Positions 43,208 to 51,425 of a DNA stretch of 64,000 nt are shown here, one piece after another. Source of the stretch: Gaiellales bacterium (GTDB lineage: Bacteria > Actinomycetota > Thermoleophilia > Gaiellales > JAICJC01); NCBI GenBank assembly GCA_036403155.1, contig DASWRM010000030.1, forward strand, positions 1 to 64,000, in the 5' to 3' direction. The notes beneath the pieces are model-generated. The model was not told where the DNA came from, ran no database searches, and saw only the letters and a list, made by a program, of their open reading frames with translations. The position numbers and the translations under genes were made by a program. Positions within the stretch are counted from its first letter, which is position 1, and each line of letters opens with the position of its first letter.

Positions 43208-44173
43208 TCACATGTCGTGCGACGCGATCGCCAGCCCGGGCTCCTCGCCGGGCAGCCGGAACGGCTGGCTCCACGCCATCCGGCCGTCCGCGTCGACGAC
43301 CTCGACTCGCGCCCAGCGCCAGAACTCGGGATACTCGAACCGAGCCGCCACGGCCAGACCGCCGTCTCCGCGCTCCGTGACCCCGCCGCGCCACTCCATC
43401 CGGTTCGGCGCGGCGTGCGCGCTGCACCCGTCCCACGGCCCGGAGCGCAGCCGCACGGTCGCAGCCTCGGAGCAGCGCACCTCGACCGCATCGTCCAGCA
43501 CCTCGATGCCGAGCAGGCGCGGCCCGTTCGAGCCGTAGCACGCCCCATCCCGCAGCGCATCCAGGACCGCCTCGCGGCTGCGGGCCGCCGCGCACACCCA
43601 CGTCCAGCCGAGGCCGCTGTCCTGCCCGGGTGAGTGGCAGTCGTCGGTGGCCACGCCGAATAGCGTCGCACCGGCCTGGAGCACGGCGTCCCAGTGCACC
43701 GTGGAGAGCCCGTTGCCCTGCTCGATCTCGGACGCTCCGTTCCAGATCTCGATCCCGGCAACCGATCCCGCGGCGGCGGCAATCTCGGCCGGCTCCAATC
43801 CGCTCCAGTATGGGTGGCACAGCACCGGGACGCCCCCATGGTCGGAGATCCACGATGCCATCTCGGCGATGCCGGGGAACGGCTCGCGCGGCTCCGGCAG
43901 CACCTCGACGCCGAGCGCCAGCGCCTCCGCCTCGCCCGCGGGGCTCGGCGACCGCGACGACAGCTCCGATGATGGGATGACGACCAGCCCGTCGCGCTCG
44001 TGCGCGGTCACGTGCCAGTGGTCGGTGATCGCAAGCACGTCGAACCCGAGTCCCGCGTAGTGCGCGCAGAGCGCATCGGGCGGCACGTCGCCGTCCGAGT
44101 TGGTCGTGTGCGAGTGAAGCTGGCAGCGAAGCCACTCGCCGCCCTCGGGAAACGGGTGCGCGGCCTCGGTCAC
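43208..44173 (-). CDS. PHP-domain phosphoesterase
   Basis: A 321-residue protein. HSHTTNSDG (near residue 20), ITDHWHVT (near 49), a Glu in PSSELSS, CHPYW (near 118) and DDCHSPG (near 177) provide the metal ligands of a PHP hydrolase. The last 110 residues form a separate beta-rich region, as in proteins annotated CehA/McbA family. GTG start. Substrate unknown; possible roles are phosphate ester or carbamate hydrolysis. Confidence 0.88.
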   Translation of the reverse strand: MTEAAHPFPEGGEWLRCQLHSHTTNSDGDVPPDALCAHYAGLGFDVLAITDHWHVTAHERDGLVVIPSSELSSRSPSPAGEAEALALGVEVLPEPREPFPGIAEMASWISDHGGVPVLCHPYWSGLEPAEIAAAAGSVAGIEIWNGASEIEQGNGLSTVHWDAVLQAGATLFGVATDDCHSPGQDSGLGWTWVCAAARSREAVLDALRDGACYGSNGPRLLGIEVLDDAVEVRCSEAATVRLRSGPWDGCSAHAAPNRMEWRGGVTERGDGGLAVAARFEYPEFWRWARVEVVDADGRMAWSQPFRLPGEEPGLAIASHDM

Positions 44174-44201
44174 GCCGCGTCCGTCGCGCTCCGCGGGCAG
44201 G

Positions 44202-44214
44202 TAGCATCGGCGCG
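44202..44214 (+). promoter_or_regulatory. Probable leaderless promoter of the second GNAT gene
   Basis: TAGCAT (44202-44207) ends seven bases before the GTG at 44215, in the 41-base gap from the divergent PHP gene. Confidence 0.45.
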
Positions 44215-44691
44215 GTGGTGAGGCTCAGCGCCATCTCTCTCGGCGACCCAGCCATCGCGCGTCTGCTCGAGGCGCAGCAGGCGGAGATGGCGTCGTATTA
44301 CGGCGGCGAGGGCGGGTCGGGCGCGCCCCCGCGCGGCGACGAGTTCGTCCCACCGGCGGGGCTGTTCCTGGCGGCGTGGGACGACGGCGGCATCGTCGGA
44401 TGCGGCGGCATCTGCCGGCTCGAGCCGGGCGTGGCGGAGCTGCGGCGCATGTACGTCGCCCCGGCGGGGCGTGGCCGTGGCATCGGCCGGTGCATCCTGG
44501 AGACGCTCGAGCACGAGGCCCTCGCCCTCGGGTATGCGGCGATCAGGCTCGAGACCGGGTTCCGGCAACGCGAGGCGATCGGCCTCTACGAGAGCGCCGG
44601 CTTCCGGCGCGGCGACTGCTGGGGGCCGTACCTGACGGATCCGAAGAGCGTCTGCTACGAGAAGCGGCTGACCGGCGACCCGTCCGGGTGA
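44215..44691 (+). CDS. GNAT-family N-acetyltransferase
   Basis: A 158-residue single-domain acetyltransferase: ELRRMYVAPAGRGRGIGRCILETLE is the acetyl-CoA binding site and IGLYESAGFRR the conserved end. GTG start. The substrate is not evident. Confidence 0.9.
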   Translation: MVRLSAISLGDPAIARLLEAQQAEMASYYGGEGGSGAPPRGDEFVPPAGLFLAAWDDGGIVGCGGICRLEPGVAELRRMYVAPAGRGRGIGRCILETLEHEALALGYAAIRLETGFRQREAIGLYESAGFRRGDCWGPYLTDPKSVCYEKRLTGDPSG

Positions 44692-44714
44692 CCCCGCCGC
44701 GAGCGCGGCGCCCG

Positions 44715-45107
44715 TCACTTCTCCCAGTCGCCGATCTCGTACGCCTTGCCCGGCGCCCCGCCGATCACGAGCAGCGTGGTCGGCGACGAGCCGGCTTCGA
44801 ACTTTCGCGAGGTGCCCGGCTCGACGGCAACCACCGCGCCCTCACGGGCCGTGATCGCTTCGCCGTCGAGCATGACGTGAGCGGTCCCGCGATGGACGAA
44901 GTAGATCTCCTGCTGCCCTGACTCGCGCTCGTCGTGCTCGGGGATCAGCACCTTCCCCTCGTCCTTCGTGACCGCGTTGATCCCGAACGCGTTGATGCCG
45001 AAGTGATGGCGAATCGACTTCCACGTCGCCGGCCAGTCCGGCTTCACGGGCGGCACGTCGTCGACGTGCGAGATGCCCCATCCGGTTCCGCTCTGCGTGG
45101 TGCTCAT
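44715..45107 (-). CDS. Cupin-domain protein
   Basis: A 130-residue single-cupin protein. EIYFVHRGTAHVMLDGEA and the later GAVVAVEPGTSRKFEA give the two cupin motifs; only some metal-ligand histidines are kept (ESGQQEIYFVHRG has Glu and His). GGAGGG precedes the ATG at 45107. Function unknown. Confidence 0.85.
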   Translation of the reverse strand: MSTTQSGTGWGISHVDDVPPVKPDWPATWKSIRHHFGINAFGINAVTKDEGKVLIPEHDERESGQQEIYFVHRGTAHVMLDGEAITAREGAVVAVEPGTSRKFEAGSSPTTLLVIGGAPGKAYEIGDWEK

Positions 45108-45151
45108 GGTCGTCCCTCCAGGTGGCTGGGCCGCAGTCTCCCACACCGCGT

Positions 45152-45700
45152 TCAGTTCACGCGGGGATCCTCCGGCATGCGCGCGAGCAGCCGAAACGGG
45201 TCGCCCATCCGCTCGAGCACGGCCGACCAGAGGCGCTCGGGCTGCGAGCTGAACACGTCCTGCGCGGTCGCCCGCTCGGTGAACCAGGCCTCCTCCTCGA
45301 TCTCGTCCTCCAGCTGTCCCGTGGCCCACCCGGCGTAGCCGGCGAAGACGCGGGCGCGGTTGACCGAATCGTGCAGCTCGTCCGGGTCTTCTGCAAACTC
45401 CAGCGAGGCGACCGAGTCGCAGATCGCGTCACCGCCGACCGGGTCGTTGTGGTCAGCCAGGGCGATCACCGTCTCGGGCTGGACCGGCCCGCCGATGAAG
45501 ATCGGCTCGTCGTCGAGCAGGACTGCGCGGAGGTCGGGCACCGCCTCGCGCGCCTCGGTGTCGGAGGGCCGGTTGAGCACGACGCCGATCGCGCCGTCGG
45601 GCGTGTGCTCCAGGAGCAGCACGACCGTGCGCCGGAAGTTTGGATCGAGCAGGCTCGGCGCCGCGATCAGGAGACTGCCCTTGAGCGAGTCGTGCTCCAT
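45152..45700 (-). CDS. YqgE/AlgH family protein
   Basis: A 182-residue member of the DUF179 family: GSLLIAAPSLLDPNFRRTVV, LLLEHTPDGAIGVVLNRP and FIGGPVQPETVIAL are diagnostic. The biochemical role is unknown. It lies 9 bases after the ABC binding-protein stop but has its own TAACAT box. Confidence 0.93.
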   Translation of the reverse strand: MEHDSLKGSLLIAAPSLLDPNFRRTVVLLLEHTPDGAIGVVLNRPSDTEAREAVPDLRAVLLDDEPIFIGGPVQPETVIALADHNDPVGGDAICDSVASLEFAEDPDELHDSVNRARVFAGYAGWATGQLEDEIEEEAWFTERATAQDVFSSQPERLWSAVLERMGDPFRLLARMPEDPRVN

Positions 45701-45712
45701 GCCTGCATGTTA
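45701..45712 (-). promoter_or_regulatory. Probable leaderless promoter of the yqgE gene
   Basis: On the minus strand TAACAT (45712-45707) ends six bases before the ATG at 45700; it overlaps the end of the upstream transporter gene. Confidence 0.45.
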
Positions 45713-46684
45713 CGGCTGGGCAACCAGCGCCGCGCCGTCCGGCGGGCTGCTCAGGAGGCCCTGTGACTGCATCCACCGGCCGAACCGGGTCCACGCCGGA
45801 GCGCTGGGGGCGGCGACGCCCAGCAGCGGCAGCGTCTCGCGCACGGAGAGCGCCAGCGCGTCGCGGTAGTCGCGGGAGGCGTGGCGCCGCATGACCGCGA
45901 TCGCCGCCGCCGGGTGGGCCTTCGCATATGCCGTGCCGGCCGCCAGCCCGCGGACGAAGCGCCGCACCCTCGCGCGGTATCCGGCGTCGTCGTCGAGCCG
46001 CTCGCTGTTCGCCACGACGACCAGCTCGTCGTACCGCGGCACGCCGTAGCGGTCGACCGGAAAGACCACCGGGTCGACCCCCCGAGCGGCGAGCTGTGCG
46101 CCCTCGATGTTGCGGTAGACGCCGATCACCGCGTCCACCTTGTGCGCAAGCAGGGCCGGGACGAGATTGAAGCCGACGGTCACCCGGTGGACGTCGGTTG
46201 CGGGGTCGAGGCCCGCGTGGCGAAGGACCGCGTCGAGGTACGCGTTGGTCGAGTCGCTGCCGTCCACCCCGATCGTCTTGCCGCGCAGCCCGGCCGGTGT
46301 CGCGATGCCCTCGCCACCGCGGGCGATGATCGAGTTCAGCGCGGACGGGATGACCGTGGCGACGGCGACCACGGGCGCATGCTGCTGCTGGGCGAAGAGC
46401 AGCTCGGGCTCGTACGAGATGCCGATGTCCGTGCGCGAGGCGGCGACGTACTTGACGGGGTCGGAGATGTCCGTCGGCTGGTGCGCCGTGACGTCGAGAT
46501 GCTGACGTGCGAACAGCCCGCGGTCGATCGCCGTGTAGAGCCCGACGTGGTCGGGGTTCGGGTACCAGTCGAGCTGAACGGTGACGCCCTGCGTGACTCC
46601 GCTCGAGCCGGTGTGCGCGCCGGCGGTGCTGCACGATGCGGCAACGGCGAGGAGGACGAGGAGAGGGAGGAACGGTCGTCGCAT
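45710..46684 (-). CDS. thiY: Thiamine-precursor ABC transporter, substrate-binding lipoprotein
   Basis: A 324-residue NMT1/THI5-like periplasmic-type binding protein. Signal peptide with lipobox (VAASC, Cys18) is followed by VQLDWYPNPDHVGLYTAIDRG, which is typical of ThiY proteins that bind formylaminopyrimidine or HMP. A TPP riboswitch directly upstream supports a role in thiamine-precursor uptake. Membrane and ATPase partners are encoded just before it on the same strand. Confidence 0.9.
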   Translation of the reverse strand: MRRPFLPLLVLLAVAASCSTAGAHTGSSGVTQGVTVQLDWYPNPDHVGLYTAIDRGLFARQHLDVTAHQPTDISDPVKYVAASRTDIGISYEPELLFAQQQHAPVVAVATVIPSALNSIIARGGEGIATPAGLRGKTIGVDGSDSTNAYLDAVLRHAGLDPATDVHRVTVGFNLVPALLAHKVDAVIGVYRNIEGAQLAARGVDPVVFPVDRYGVPRYDELVVVANSERLDDDAGYRARVRRFVRGLAAGTAYAKAHPAAAIAVMRRHASRDYRDALALSVRETLPLLGVAAPSAPAWTRFGRWMQSQGLLSSPPDGAALVAQP

Positions 46685-46687
46685 GCT

Positions 46688-46785
46688 TGCATCCCTTCGC
46701 CGGCATGATCCGGATCAGGTTCGGCGGGTCGGCGCGTGCGCCCTCTCAGCCCCGGCGGGGCTCCCCGGCAAACGGTTACGCCGTC
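46688..46785 (-). ncRNA. TPP riboswitch (thi box)
   Basis: On the minus strand the two conserved TPP-sensing segments are present: GGGGCTGAGAGGG (near 46753-46741) and CCGAACCTGATCCGGATCATG (within 46724-46702, split by the known turns), closed by a P1-like 5' arm and the GCCGGCGAAGGGA 3' part. The AAGGGA that could serve as ribosome-binding site for thiY lies in this 3' arm, so control is probably at translation. It sits between thiX and thiY. Confidence 0.93.
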
Positions 46786-46788
46786 AGC

Positions 46789-47520
46789 TTACCCCTCCCG
46801 CGCCCAGGGCAGCGCGACGCGCTCGAGCAGAACGACGGCGCCGAACAGGGCCAGCGCAAGCGCCGCGAGCATCACCACCGCGGCGCCGACGAGGCCGGTG
46901 TCGAGCTGGTCGTGCATCGAGTCGGCGAGGCCGCCCGACCCGCCGGCGTACTCGGCGAACAGCGCCGCGACGGCCGCGTAGGCGGCGGCGATGCGGGCGC
47001 CGGAGAAGATGCGCGGGGCGGCCCAGGGCAGCTCCACCCGCCAGAAGATGGCGCGGGGGGAGGCATTGAGCGTGCGCATGGTGCGCCGGAGGTCGGCGGG
47101 GGCGGAGGCGAACCCGTCCAGCGCGCTGACGGTCACGGGCAGGAAGCAGACCAGCGCGACGATCAGCACCTTCGGGGCCAGCCCGAACCCGAGTCCGATC
47201 ACGAGCAGCGGTGCGATGGCGACGACGGGGATGCTCTGCGACGCGACCAGCAGCGGATAGACGGCCCCCCGCAGCCACCGGATGCGGTGCAGCAGGATCG
47301 CGGCGGCCAGGCCGCCGGCGACCGCGGCCGCGAAGCCGGCCAGCATCTCGCGCAGCGTCACGAGGCCCTCCGACGCGAACGTCGAGCGCTCGTCCCAGAG
47401 GGCGCGCGCGATGTCGCTCGGCGCCGGGGCGACATAGTCAGGGACGTCGCGAAGGTCGATCCACGCCTGCCATGCGGCCACGATCGCGATCAGCGCCGGA
47501 ACCCAGGCGAGCCGTCTCAT
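46789..47520 (-). CDS. thiX: Thiamine-precursor ABC transporter, permease
   Basis: A 243-residue inner-membrane permease with about six hydrophobic segments and the EAA-type loop (SPRAIFWRVELPWAAPRIFSG) that contacts the ATPase. It belongs to the family of aliphatic sulfonate, taurine and thiamine-precursor permeases; the riboswitch next door favours the last. ATGA overlap with thiZ. Confidence 0.88.
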   Translation of the reverse strand: MRRLAWVPALIAIVAAWQAWIDLRDVPDYVAPAPSDIARALWDERSTFASEGLVTLREMLAGFAAAVAGGLAAAILLHRIRWLRGAVYPLLVASQSIPVVAIAPLLVIGLGFGLAPKVLIVALVCFLPVTVSALDGFASAPADLRRTMRTLNASPRAIFWRVELPWAAPRIFSGARIAAAYAAVAALFAEYAGGSGGLADSMHDQLDTGLVGAAVVMLAALALALFGAVVLLERVALPWAREG

Positions 47521-48233
47521 CCGCGCAGCGCCTCCAGTACCTGGTCGCGGCTCACGTCCGCGGAGGCCGCTTCCAGGACGACCCGTCCCGGCCGCCGGGA
47601 GAGCACTGCGATGCGCGGGCACGTGCGCAGCGCCTCGTCGACGTCGTGGGTGACGAGCAGCGCCGATCGCGGCTCCTCGTCGAGCGTGCCGGCCAGCCAG
47701 CCCTGGAGCTCCTCTCGCGTCAGCGCGTCGAGCGACGCGAACGGCTCGTCGAGCAGCAGCACGCCCTTGCCGGCCAGCAGGGTGCGCAGGAACGCGACGC
47801 GCTGGCGCATGCCCCCGGACAGCCGGCGGGGCGGCGCGTCCTCGAACCCCTCCAGTCCGAACCGGCGGAGCAGCGGCCGCGCCGCCTCGCGCGCCTCCTG
47901 CCGGCCGACGCCCGCGTTGACGAGCGGCAGAGCGGCGTTGTCGAGCGCGCTTCGCCACGGCAGCAGCAGGTCGTCCTGGGGCATCAGTGCGCAGCCCGCC
48001 AGGCGCTTCCCCGGTGCCTGCTCGCCGCCGACCGCGATGGCGCCCGCATGCGGCTGCTCCAGGCCGGCGACGAGGCTCAGCAGCGTCGACTTCCCGCACC
48101 CGCTGGGACCGACGATGGCGAGGCGGCCACCCGCGGGCACCTCGAGCGACACGCCGTCGAGCACGGCCAGATCGCCGTAGCCGTGGCTGACGTCCGCGAT
48201 CGAGATCGGCGTCCCGGCCATGGTCGTGATCAC
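47517..48233 (-). CDS. thiZ: Thiamine-precursor ABC transporter, ATPase
   Basis: A 238-residue ABC ATPase: Walker A GPSGCGKST, Q-loop in LMPQDD, signature LSGGMRQRVAF, Walker B VLLLDEPFASLD and the switch histidine in LLVTHDVDEA. A GTG at 48233 overlaps the upstream stop (GTGA), as at many junctions here; ATG 48221 (MAGTPISIADV) is the alternative. It drives thiX-thiY. Confidence 0.9.
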   Translation of the reverse strand: MITTMAGTPISIADVSHGYGDLAVLDGVSLEVPAGGRLAIVGPSGCGKSTLLSLVAGLEQPHAGAIAVGGEQAPGKRLAGCALMPQDDLLLPWRSALDNAALPLVNAGVGRQEAREAARPLLRRFGLEGFEDAPPRRLSGGMRQRVAFLRTLLAGKGVLLLDEPFASLDALTREELQGWLAGTLDEEPRSALLVTHDVDEALRTCPRIAVLSRRPGRVVLEAASADVSRDQVLEALRG

Positions 48234-49048
48234 GGCCGGTCGGCCACCACCGGGTTCTCGACCGAGCCGACGCCGTCCACCTTGCACCGCACGACGTCGC
48301 CCGGCCGCAGGAACACCGGTGGGTCGCGGAAGGCGCCCACTCCGGCGGGAGTGCCCGTGGCGATCAGGTCGCCCGGCTCCAGGGTGAACGCCTCGGAGAG
48401 GTGCGCGACCAGCTGCGGGATGGTGTGAATCATCGCCCCGGTCGTCGAGTCCTGCATCAGCCGGTCATTGACCCAGCAGCGGATGGCGAGCGCATGGGGA
48501 TCGGGCACCTCGTCGGCGGTGACCAGCTCGGACGCGAGCGGCGCGAACGTGTCGAGGCTCTTCGCGCGCGTCCACTGGCCGTCTCCGCGCTGCAGGTCGC
48601 GCGCGGATACGTCGTTCATCACGGTGTACCCGGCGATCGCTCCCCACGCGTCCGCCGCGGGGACGTGCTTGCAGCGGCGGCCCACGACCGCGACCAGCTC
48701 GGCCTCCCAGTCGACTCGCTGCGTGAGCGCCGGGATCCGGATCGGGTCCCCGTCCGCGACCAGCGACGAGGGGTACTTGGCGAACACGAGCGGGGCCTCC
48801 GGCGCCTCGGCGCCCTGCTCGGCCGCGTGCTCGCGGTAGTTGCGGCCGATGCACATGATCTTGCCGGGATCGGGAACGGCCGGGAGCGGTTCGACGCCGG
48901 CCCGGGGGTGCTCGGCCACCGGGCGAACCGACGCCGGGCCCCGCGCGAGCAGGTCCCGCATCGAGAGGCCGGTGTCGCGGACGAGCTCGCCGTCGCAGAT
49001 GCCCGCACGCGGCGGGCCGCCGTCGATGGTGAAGCTGATCAGGCGCAC
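48230..49048 (-). CDS. Fumarylacetoacetate hydrolase family protein
   Basis: A 272-residue C-C bond hydrolase or isomerase fold. CIGRNYREHAAEQG and the metal ligands in WEAELVAVVGRR and YTVMNDVSARDLQ are visible, then GDLIATGTPAGVG. Members include 2-hydroxyhepta-2,4-diene-dioate isomerase and acylpyruvase; the substrate is open. GTG 49048 (RLISFTIDGG) fits the family start and follows TATCGT by seven bases; GTG 49057 is an alternative. It is coupled to thiZ. Confidence 0.9.
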   Translation of the reverse strand: MRLISFTIDGGPPRAGICDGELVRDTGLSMRDLLARGPASVRPVAEHPRAGVEPLPAVPDPGKIMCIGRNYREHAAEQGAEAPEAPLVFAKYPSSLVADGDPIRIPALTQRVDWEAELVAVVGRRCKHVPAADAWGAIAGYTVMNDVSARDLQRGDGQWTRAKSLDTFAPLASELVTADEVPDPHALAIRCWVNDRLMQDSTTGAMIHTIPQLVAHLSEAFTLEPGDLIATGTPAGVGAFRDPPVFLRPGDVVRCKVDGVGSVENPVVADRP

Positions 49049-49061
49049 GACCGGCACGATA
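49049..49061 (-). promoter_or_regulatory. Probable leaderless promoter of the FAH-thiZX operon
   Basis: On the minus strand TATCGT (49061-49056) ends seven bases before the GTG at 49048. Confidence 0.45.
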
Positions 49062-49088
49062 GTGCCGCGGGCGGTGCGGCCCCGTCCG

Positions 49089-49751
49089 TCAGTCGCGCGA
49101 GTACAGGTACAGCAGCACGAGCTGGTAGATCGACGACAGCGCCGCGACCACGTAGGTGAACGCCGCCGCCGTCAGCACCTTGCGGGCGACCGGCACCTCG
49201 GCGGGGGTCAGGATGCCCTGTGACGTCATCATCCCCAGCGCCCGGCGGCTCGCTCCGATCTCGACCGGCAGCGTCACCAGGCTGAAGGCCACGACTGCGG
49301 CGAACAGCGCCACGGCGATCTGGATCAGACCGACCGAGCGCGAGAAGATGCCGAGGAGCAGCACCATCATCCACCAGTTCGAGGCGAAGCCGACCGCCGG
49401 CACCAGAGCGGTGCGCAGCCGGAACGACGCGTCGCCCTTCGCATCCTGGAAGGCGTGGCCGGTCTCGTGGGCGGCGACCGCGACCGCCGCCACGGAGTCG
49501 GAGTTCCCGACCGGCTGGCTCAGGCGCATCACCTTGGCGCGGGGGTCGTAGTGGTCGGTCAGCTGTCCGCCGATCGACTCGATGCCGACGTTGAGCCCGC
49601 CCGACTCGAGCAGCCTGCGGCACACCTGGGCGCCTGTCATCCCGGACGCCGTCCGCACCTTCGAGCCCTGGGCGAACTGGCGGTTCACCCACTGCTGGGC
49701 GATGAGGCCCAGGATCAGCGGTGGAATGGCGAACAGCAGGTAGAAGAACAT
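49089..49751 (-). CDS. Membrane zinc metallopeptidase (YugP-like)
   Basis: A 220-residue protein of the neutral zinc metallopeptidase family. An N-terminal membrane segment (LLFAIPPLILGLIA), the zinc motif AAHETGHAFQ near residue 94 and two or three C-terminal membrane segments fit YugP. The role is probably turnover of membrane proteins. The third zinc ligand is expected in LPVEIGASRRAL. Confidence 0.9.
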   Translation of the reverse strand: MFFYLLFAIPPLILGLIAQQWVNRQFAQGSKVRTASGMTGAQVCRRLLESGGLNVGIESIGGQLTDHYDPRAKVMRLSQPVGNSDSVAAVAVAAHETGHAFQDAKGDASFRLRTALVPAVGFASNWWMMVLLLGIFSRSVGLIQIAVALFAAVVAFSLVTLPVEIGASRRALGMMTSQGILTPAEVPVARKVLTAAAFTYVVAALSSIYQLVLLYLYSRD

Positions 49752-49844
49752 GGCGGCGCCCCTCCTTCGGGCGGTTCCACGTGAGATTCCACCCGAAGGC
49801 TAGCCGTCCTTCTTGGCCCGAGCGGTGGGGGTCACATCACTCGC

Positions 49845-49856
49845 TAATCTTCCCGG
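49845..49856 (+). promoter_or_regulatory. Probable leaderless promoter of bolA-grx
   Basis: TAATCT (49845-49850) ends six bases before the GTG of bolA; no ribosome-binding site is seen. Confidence 0.45.
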
Positions 49857-50090
49857 GTGGCCGACATCGTCGAGATCGAGCAGCTGATCCGCACGGCGCT
49901 CCCGGGCTCCGACGTCAGCGTGCAGGACATCGGCGGCGGCGACCACCTCTACGCACACGTCCGCGCGCCGCAGTTCAGCGGCCTGCCCCTGATCGAGCAG
50001 CACCGCCTGGTCAACTCGGCGGTCGACCATCTGCTCGGCCCAGGCCGGCCGATCCACGCGCTCAAGATCAAGACGGAGGCAGCAGGATGA
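49857..50090 (+). CDS. bolA: BolA family protein
   Basis: A 77-residue protein: VEIEQLIRTALPGSDVSVQD, then GGGDHLYAHVRAPQFSGLPLIEQHRLV and IHALKIKT, the BolA fold. BolA proteins bind CGFS glutaredoxins through a shared [2Fe-2S] cluster. The gene overlaps the CGFS glutaredoxin gene by four bases, which strongly supports that partnership. Confidence 0.92.
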   Translation: MADIVEIEQLIRTALPGSDVSVQDIGGGDHLYAHVRAPQFSGLPLIEQHRLVNSAVDHLLGPGRPIHALKIKTEAAG

Positions 50091-50413
50091 TCATCACCGA
50101 GGAGGAGATCCGGCAGGAGGTGCTCGGCGCCATCCAGCAGAACCGGGTCATGCTGTTCATGAAGGGCACGCCCGAGATGCCGCGGTGCGGCTTCTCGATG
50201 CAGACCGTCGCGTGCCTGAACGACACGGGCGCGAACTTCGCAGCCATGGACATCCTGCCGGATCCGCGCATCCGCCAGGTGCTCTCGGAGCACTCCGGCT
50301 GGCCGACGATCCCGCAGCTGTTCATCGCCGGAGAGCTGGTGGGAGGCTGCGACATCGTCACCGAGCTGCACGAGAGCGGCCAGCTCAAGGAGATGGTCGA
50401 CGCCGCCGCATAG
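50087..50413 (+). CDS. grxD: Monothiol glutaredoxin, CGFS type
   Basis: A 108-residue Grx4-type protein: VMLFMKGTPEMPRCGFSMQT has the CGFS active site (Cys34), and WPTIPQLFIAGELVGGCDIV the glutathione-binding loop. It carries or inserts [2Fe-2S] clusters. It is coupled to bolA, and the FAD oxidoreductase frame begins within or right behind it. Confidence 0.94.
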   Translation: MIITEEEIRQEVLGAIQQNRVMLFMKGTPEMPRCGFSMQTVACLNDTGANFAAMDILPDPRIRQVLSEHSGWPTIPQLFIAGELVGGCDIVTELHESGQLKEMVDAAA

Positions 50414-50441
50414 CGGGACCGCCGCCGTCGTCGGCGGAGGG

Positions 50442-51425
50442 GTGATCGGTCTGTCGGCGGCGCGCGCGCTGCGCGAGGACGGGTTCGCGGTCACCGTCTA
50501 CGACCAGCATCGTGTGGGTACGCCGCTCGGCTCGTCGCCCGGGCGGTCGAGGATCTACCGGACCAGCTACCGGGTGGACGACTACGTCCGCCTGGGCCGC
50601 CGGGCGATCGATGAGTGGCAGCGGCTGGACGCCTCGCTGCTGATGCGAAACGGGCTGATCGAGCACGGGGCCGGCGTGGAGCTGCACGCCGATGCGCTCG
50701 ACCGCTGCGGCGAGCCATACGAGTGGCTGGAGCCGGCGGACGCCGAGCGCCTCTTTCCCGAGGCGCGGTTCGCCGAGCGCGTGCTGTTCACCCGGGATGC
50801 CGGCGCGGTGCTCGCCGACGACGCGCTGCGCAGGTTGCGGCAGGGCGTCGAGGTGGTCGAGGGCGCCCGGATCGAGGATCCGTCGCAGCTCGATGCCGAC
50901 GTGGTCGTCGTGTGCCCCGGCTCATGGCTCTCGCGGCTCTACGATCTGCCCGTGCACGCACAGATCGAGCAGGTGTGCTTCTTCGCGGGGGCGCCGGACA
51001 CGCGGCCGTCGGTGGTCGACCACGGCGGCGCGGACGGCAAGTTCTGGTACGGGCTCGTGTCACCGGGCGTGGGGTACAAGGTCGCCAGGGACGGCGCGCG
51101 TCCGGGGCCGTTCGATCCCGATCAGCCAGGCCGGCCGATCCTCGACGGCCTGGTGGATGAGCTCAGCCGCCACGTCGCGGAGGCGTTCCCCGGGCTGGGC
51201 GGCTCGCCGGTGCACCGCGAGGCGTGTCTGTACACCATGACGCCCGACGGCGATTTCATCCTCGACACGATCGACGGGGTCGTCGTCTGCGGAGGCGACA
51301 GCGGCCACGCGTTCAAGTTCGGCCCGCTGCTGGGCCGGTTCTGCGCCGATCTCGCGCAGGGCCGCTCTCTGCCGCCCGAGTGCGGACGGTTCCGCGCTGA
51401 CCGTTTCGCGAGGACGCCCGCATGA
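50442..51425 (+). CDS. FAD-dependent amine oxidase (monomeric sarcosine oxidase-like)
   Basis: At least 327 residues of the DAO family: VVGGGVIGLSAARALREDGF is the FAD-binding fold, SPGRSRIYRTSY and the C-terminal CLYTMTPDGDFILD plus GGDSGHAFKFGP are typical of monomeric sarcosine and N-methyl amino acid oxidases (the cysteine that links FAD in that group matches CLYTMT). The first canonical start, GTG 50442, falls inside the dinucleotide motif; the frame is open further back to the glutaredoxin gene but has no ATG, GTG or TTG there. The true start is therefore unknown. Confidence 0.85.
   Translation: MIGLSAARALREDGFAVTVYDQHRVGTPLGSSPGRSRIYRTSYRVDDYVRLGRRAIDEWQRLDASLLMRNGLIEHGAGVELHADALDRCGEPYEWLEPADAERLFPEARFAERVLFTRDAGAVLADDALRRLRQGVEVVEGARIEDPSQLDADVVVVCPGSWLSRLYDLPVHAQIEQVCFFAGAPDTRPSVVDHGGADGKFWYGLVSPGVGYKVARDGARPGPFDPDQPGRPILDGLVDELSRHVAEAFPGLGGSPVHREACLYTMTPDGDFILDTIDGVVVCGGDSGHAFKFGPLLGRFCADLAQGRSLPPECGRFRADRFARTPA

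Noticed and set aside
50087-51425. A Grx-oxidase fusion protein
   Set aside because: grxD ends in its own TAG at the family's normal length and in another frame, so a fusion would need frameshifting; kept only as one explanation for the missing start codon.
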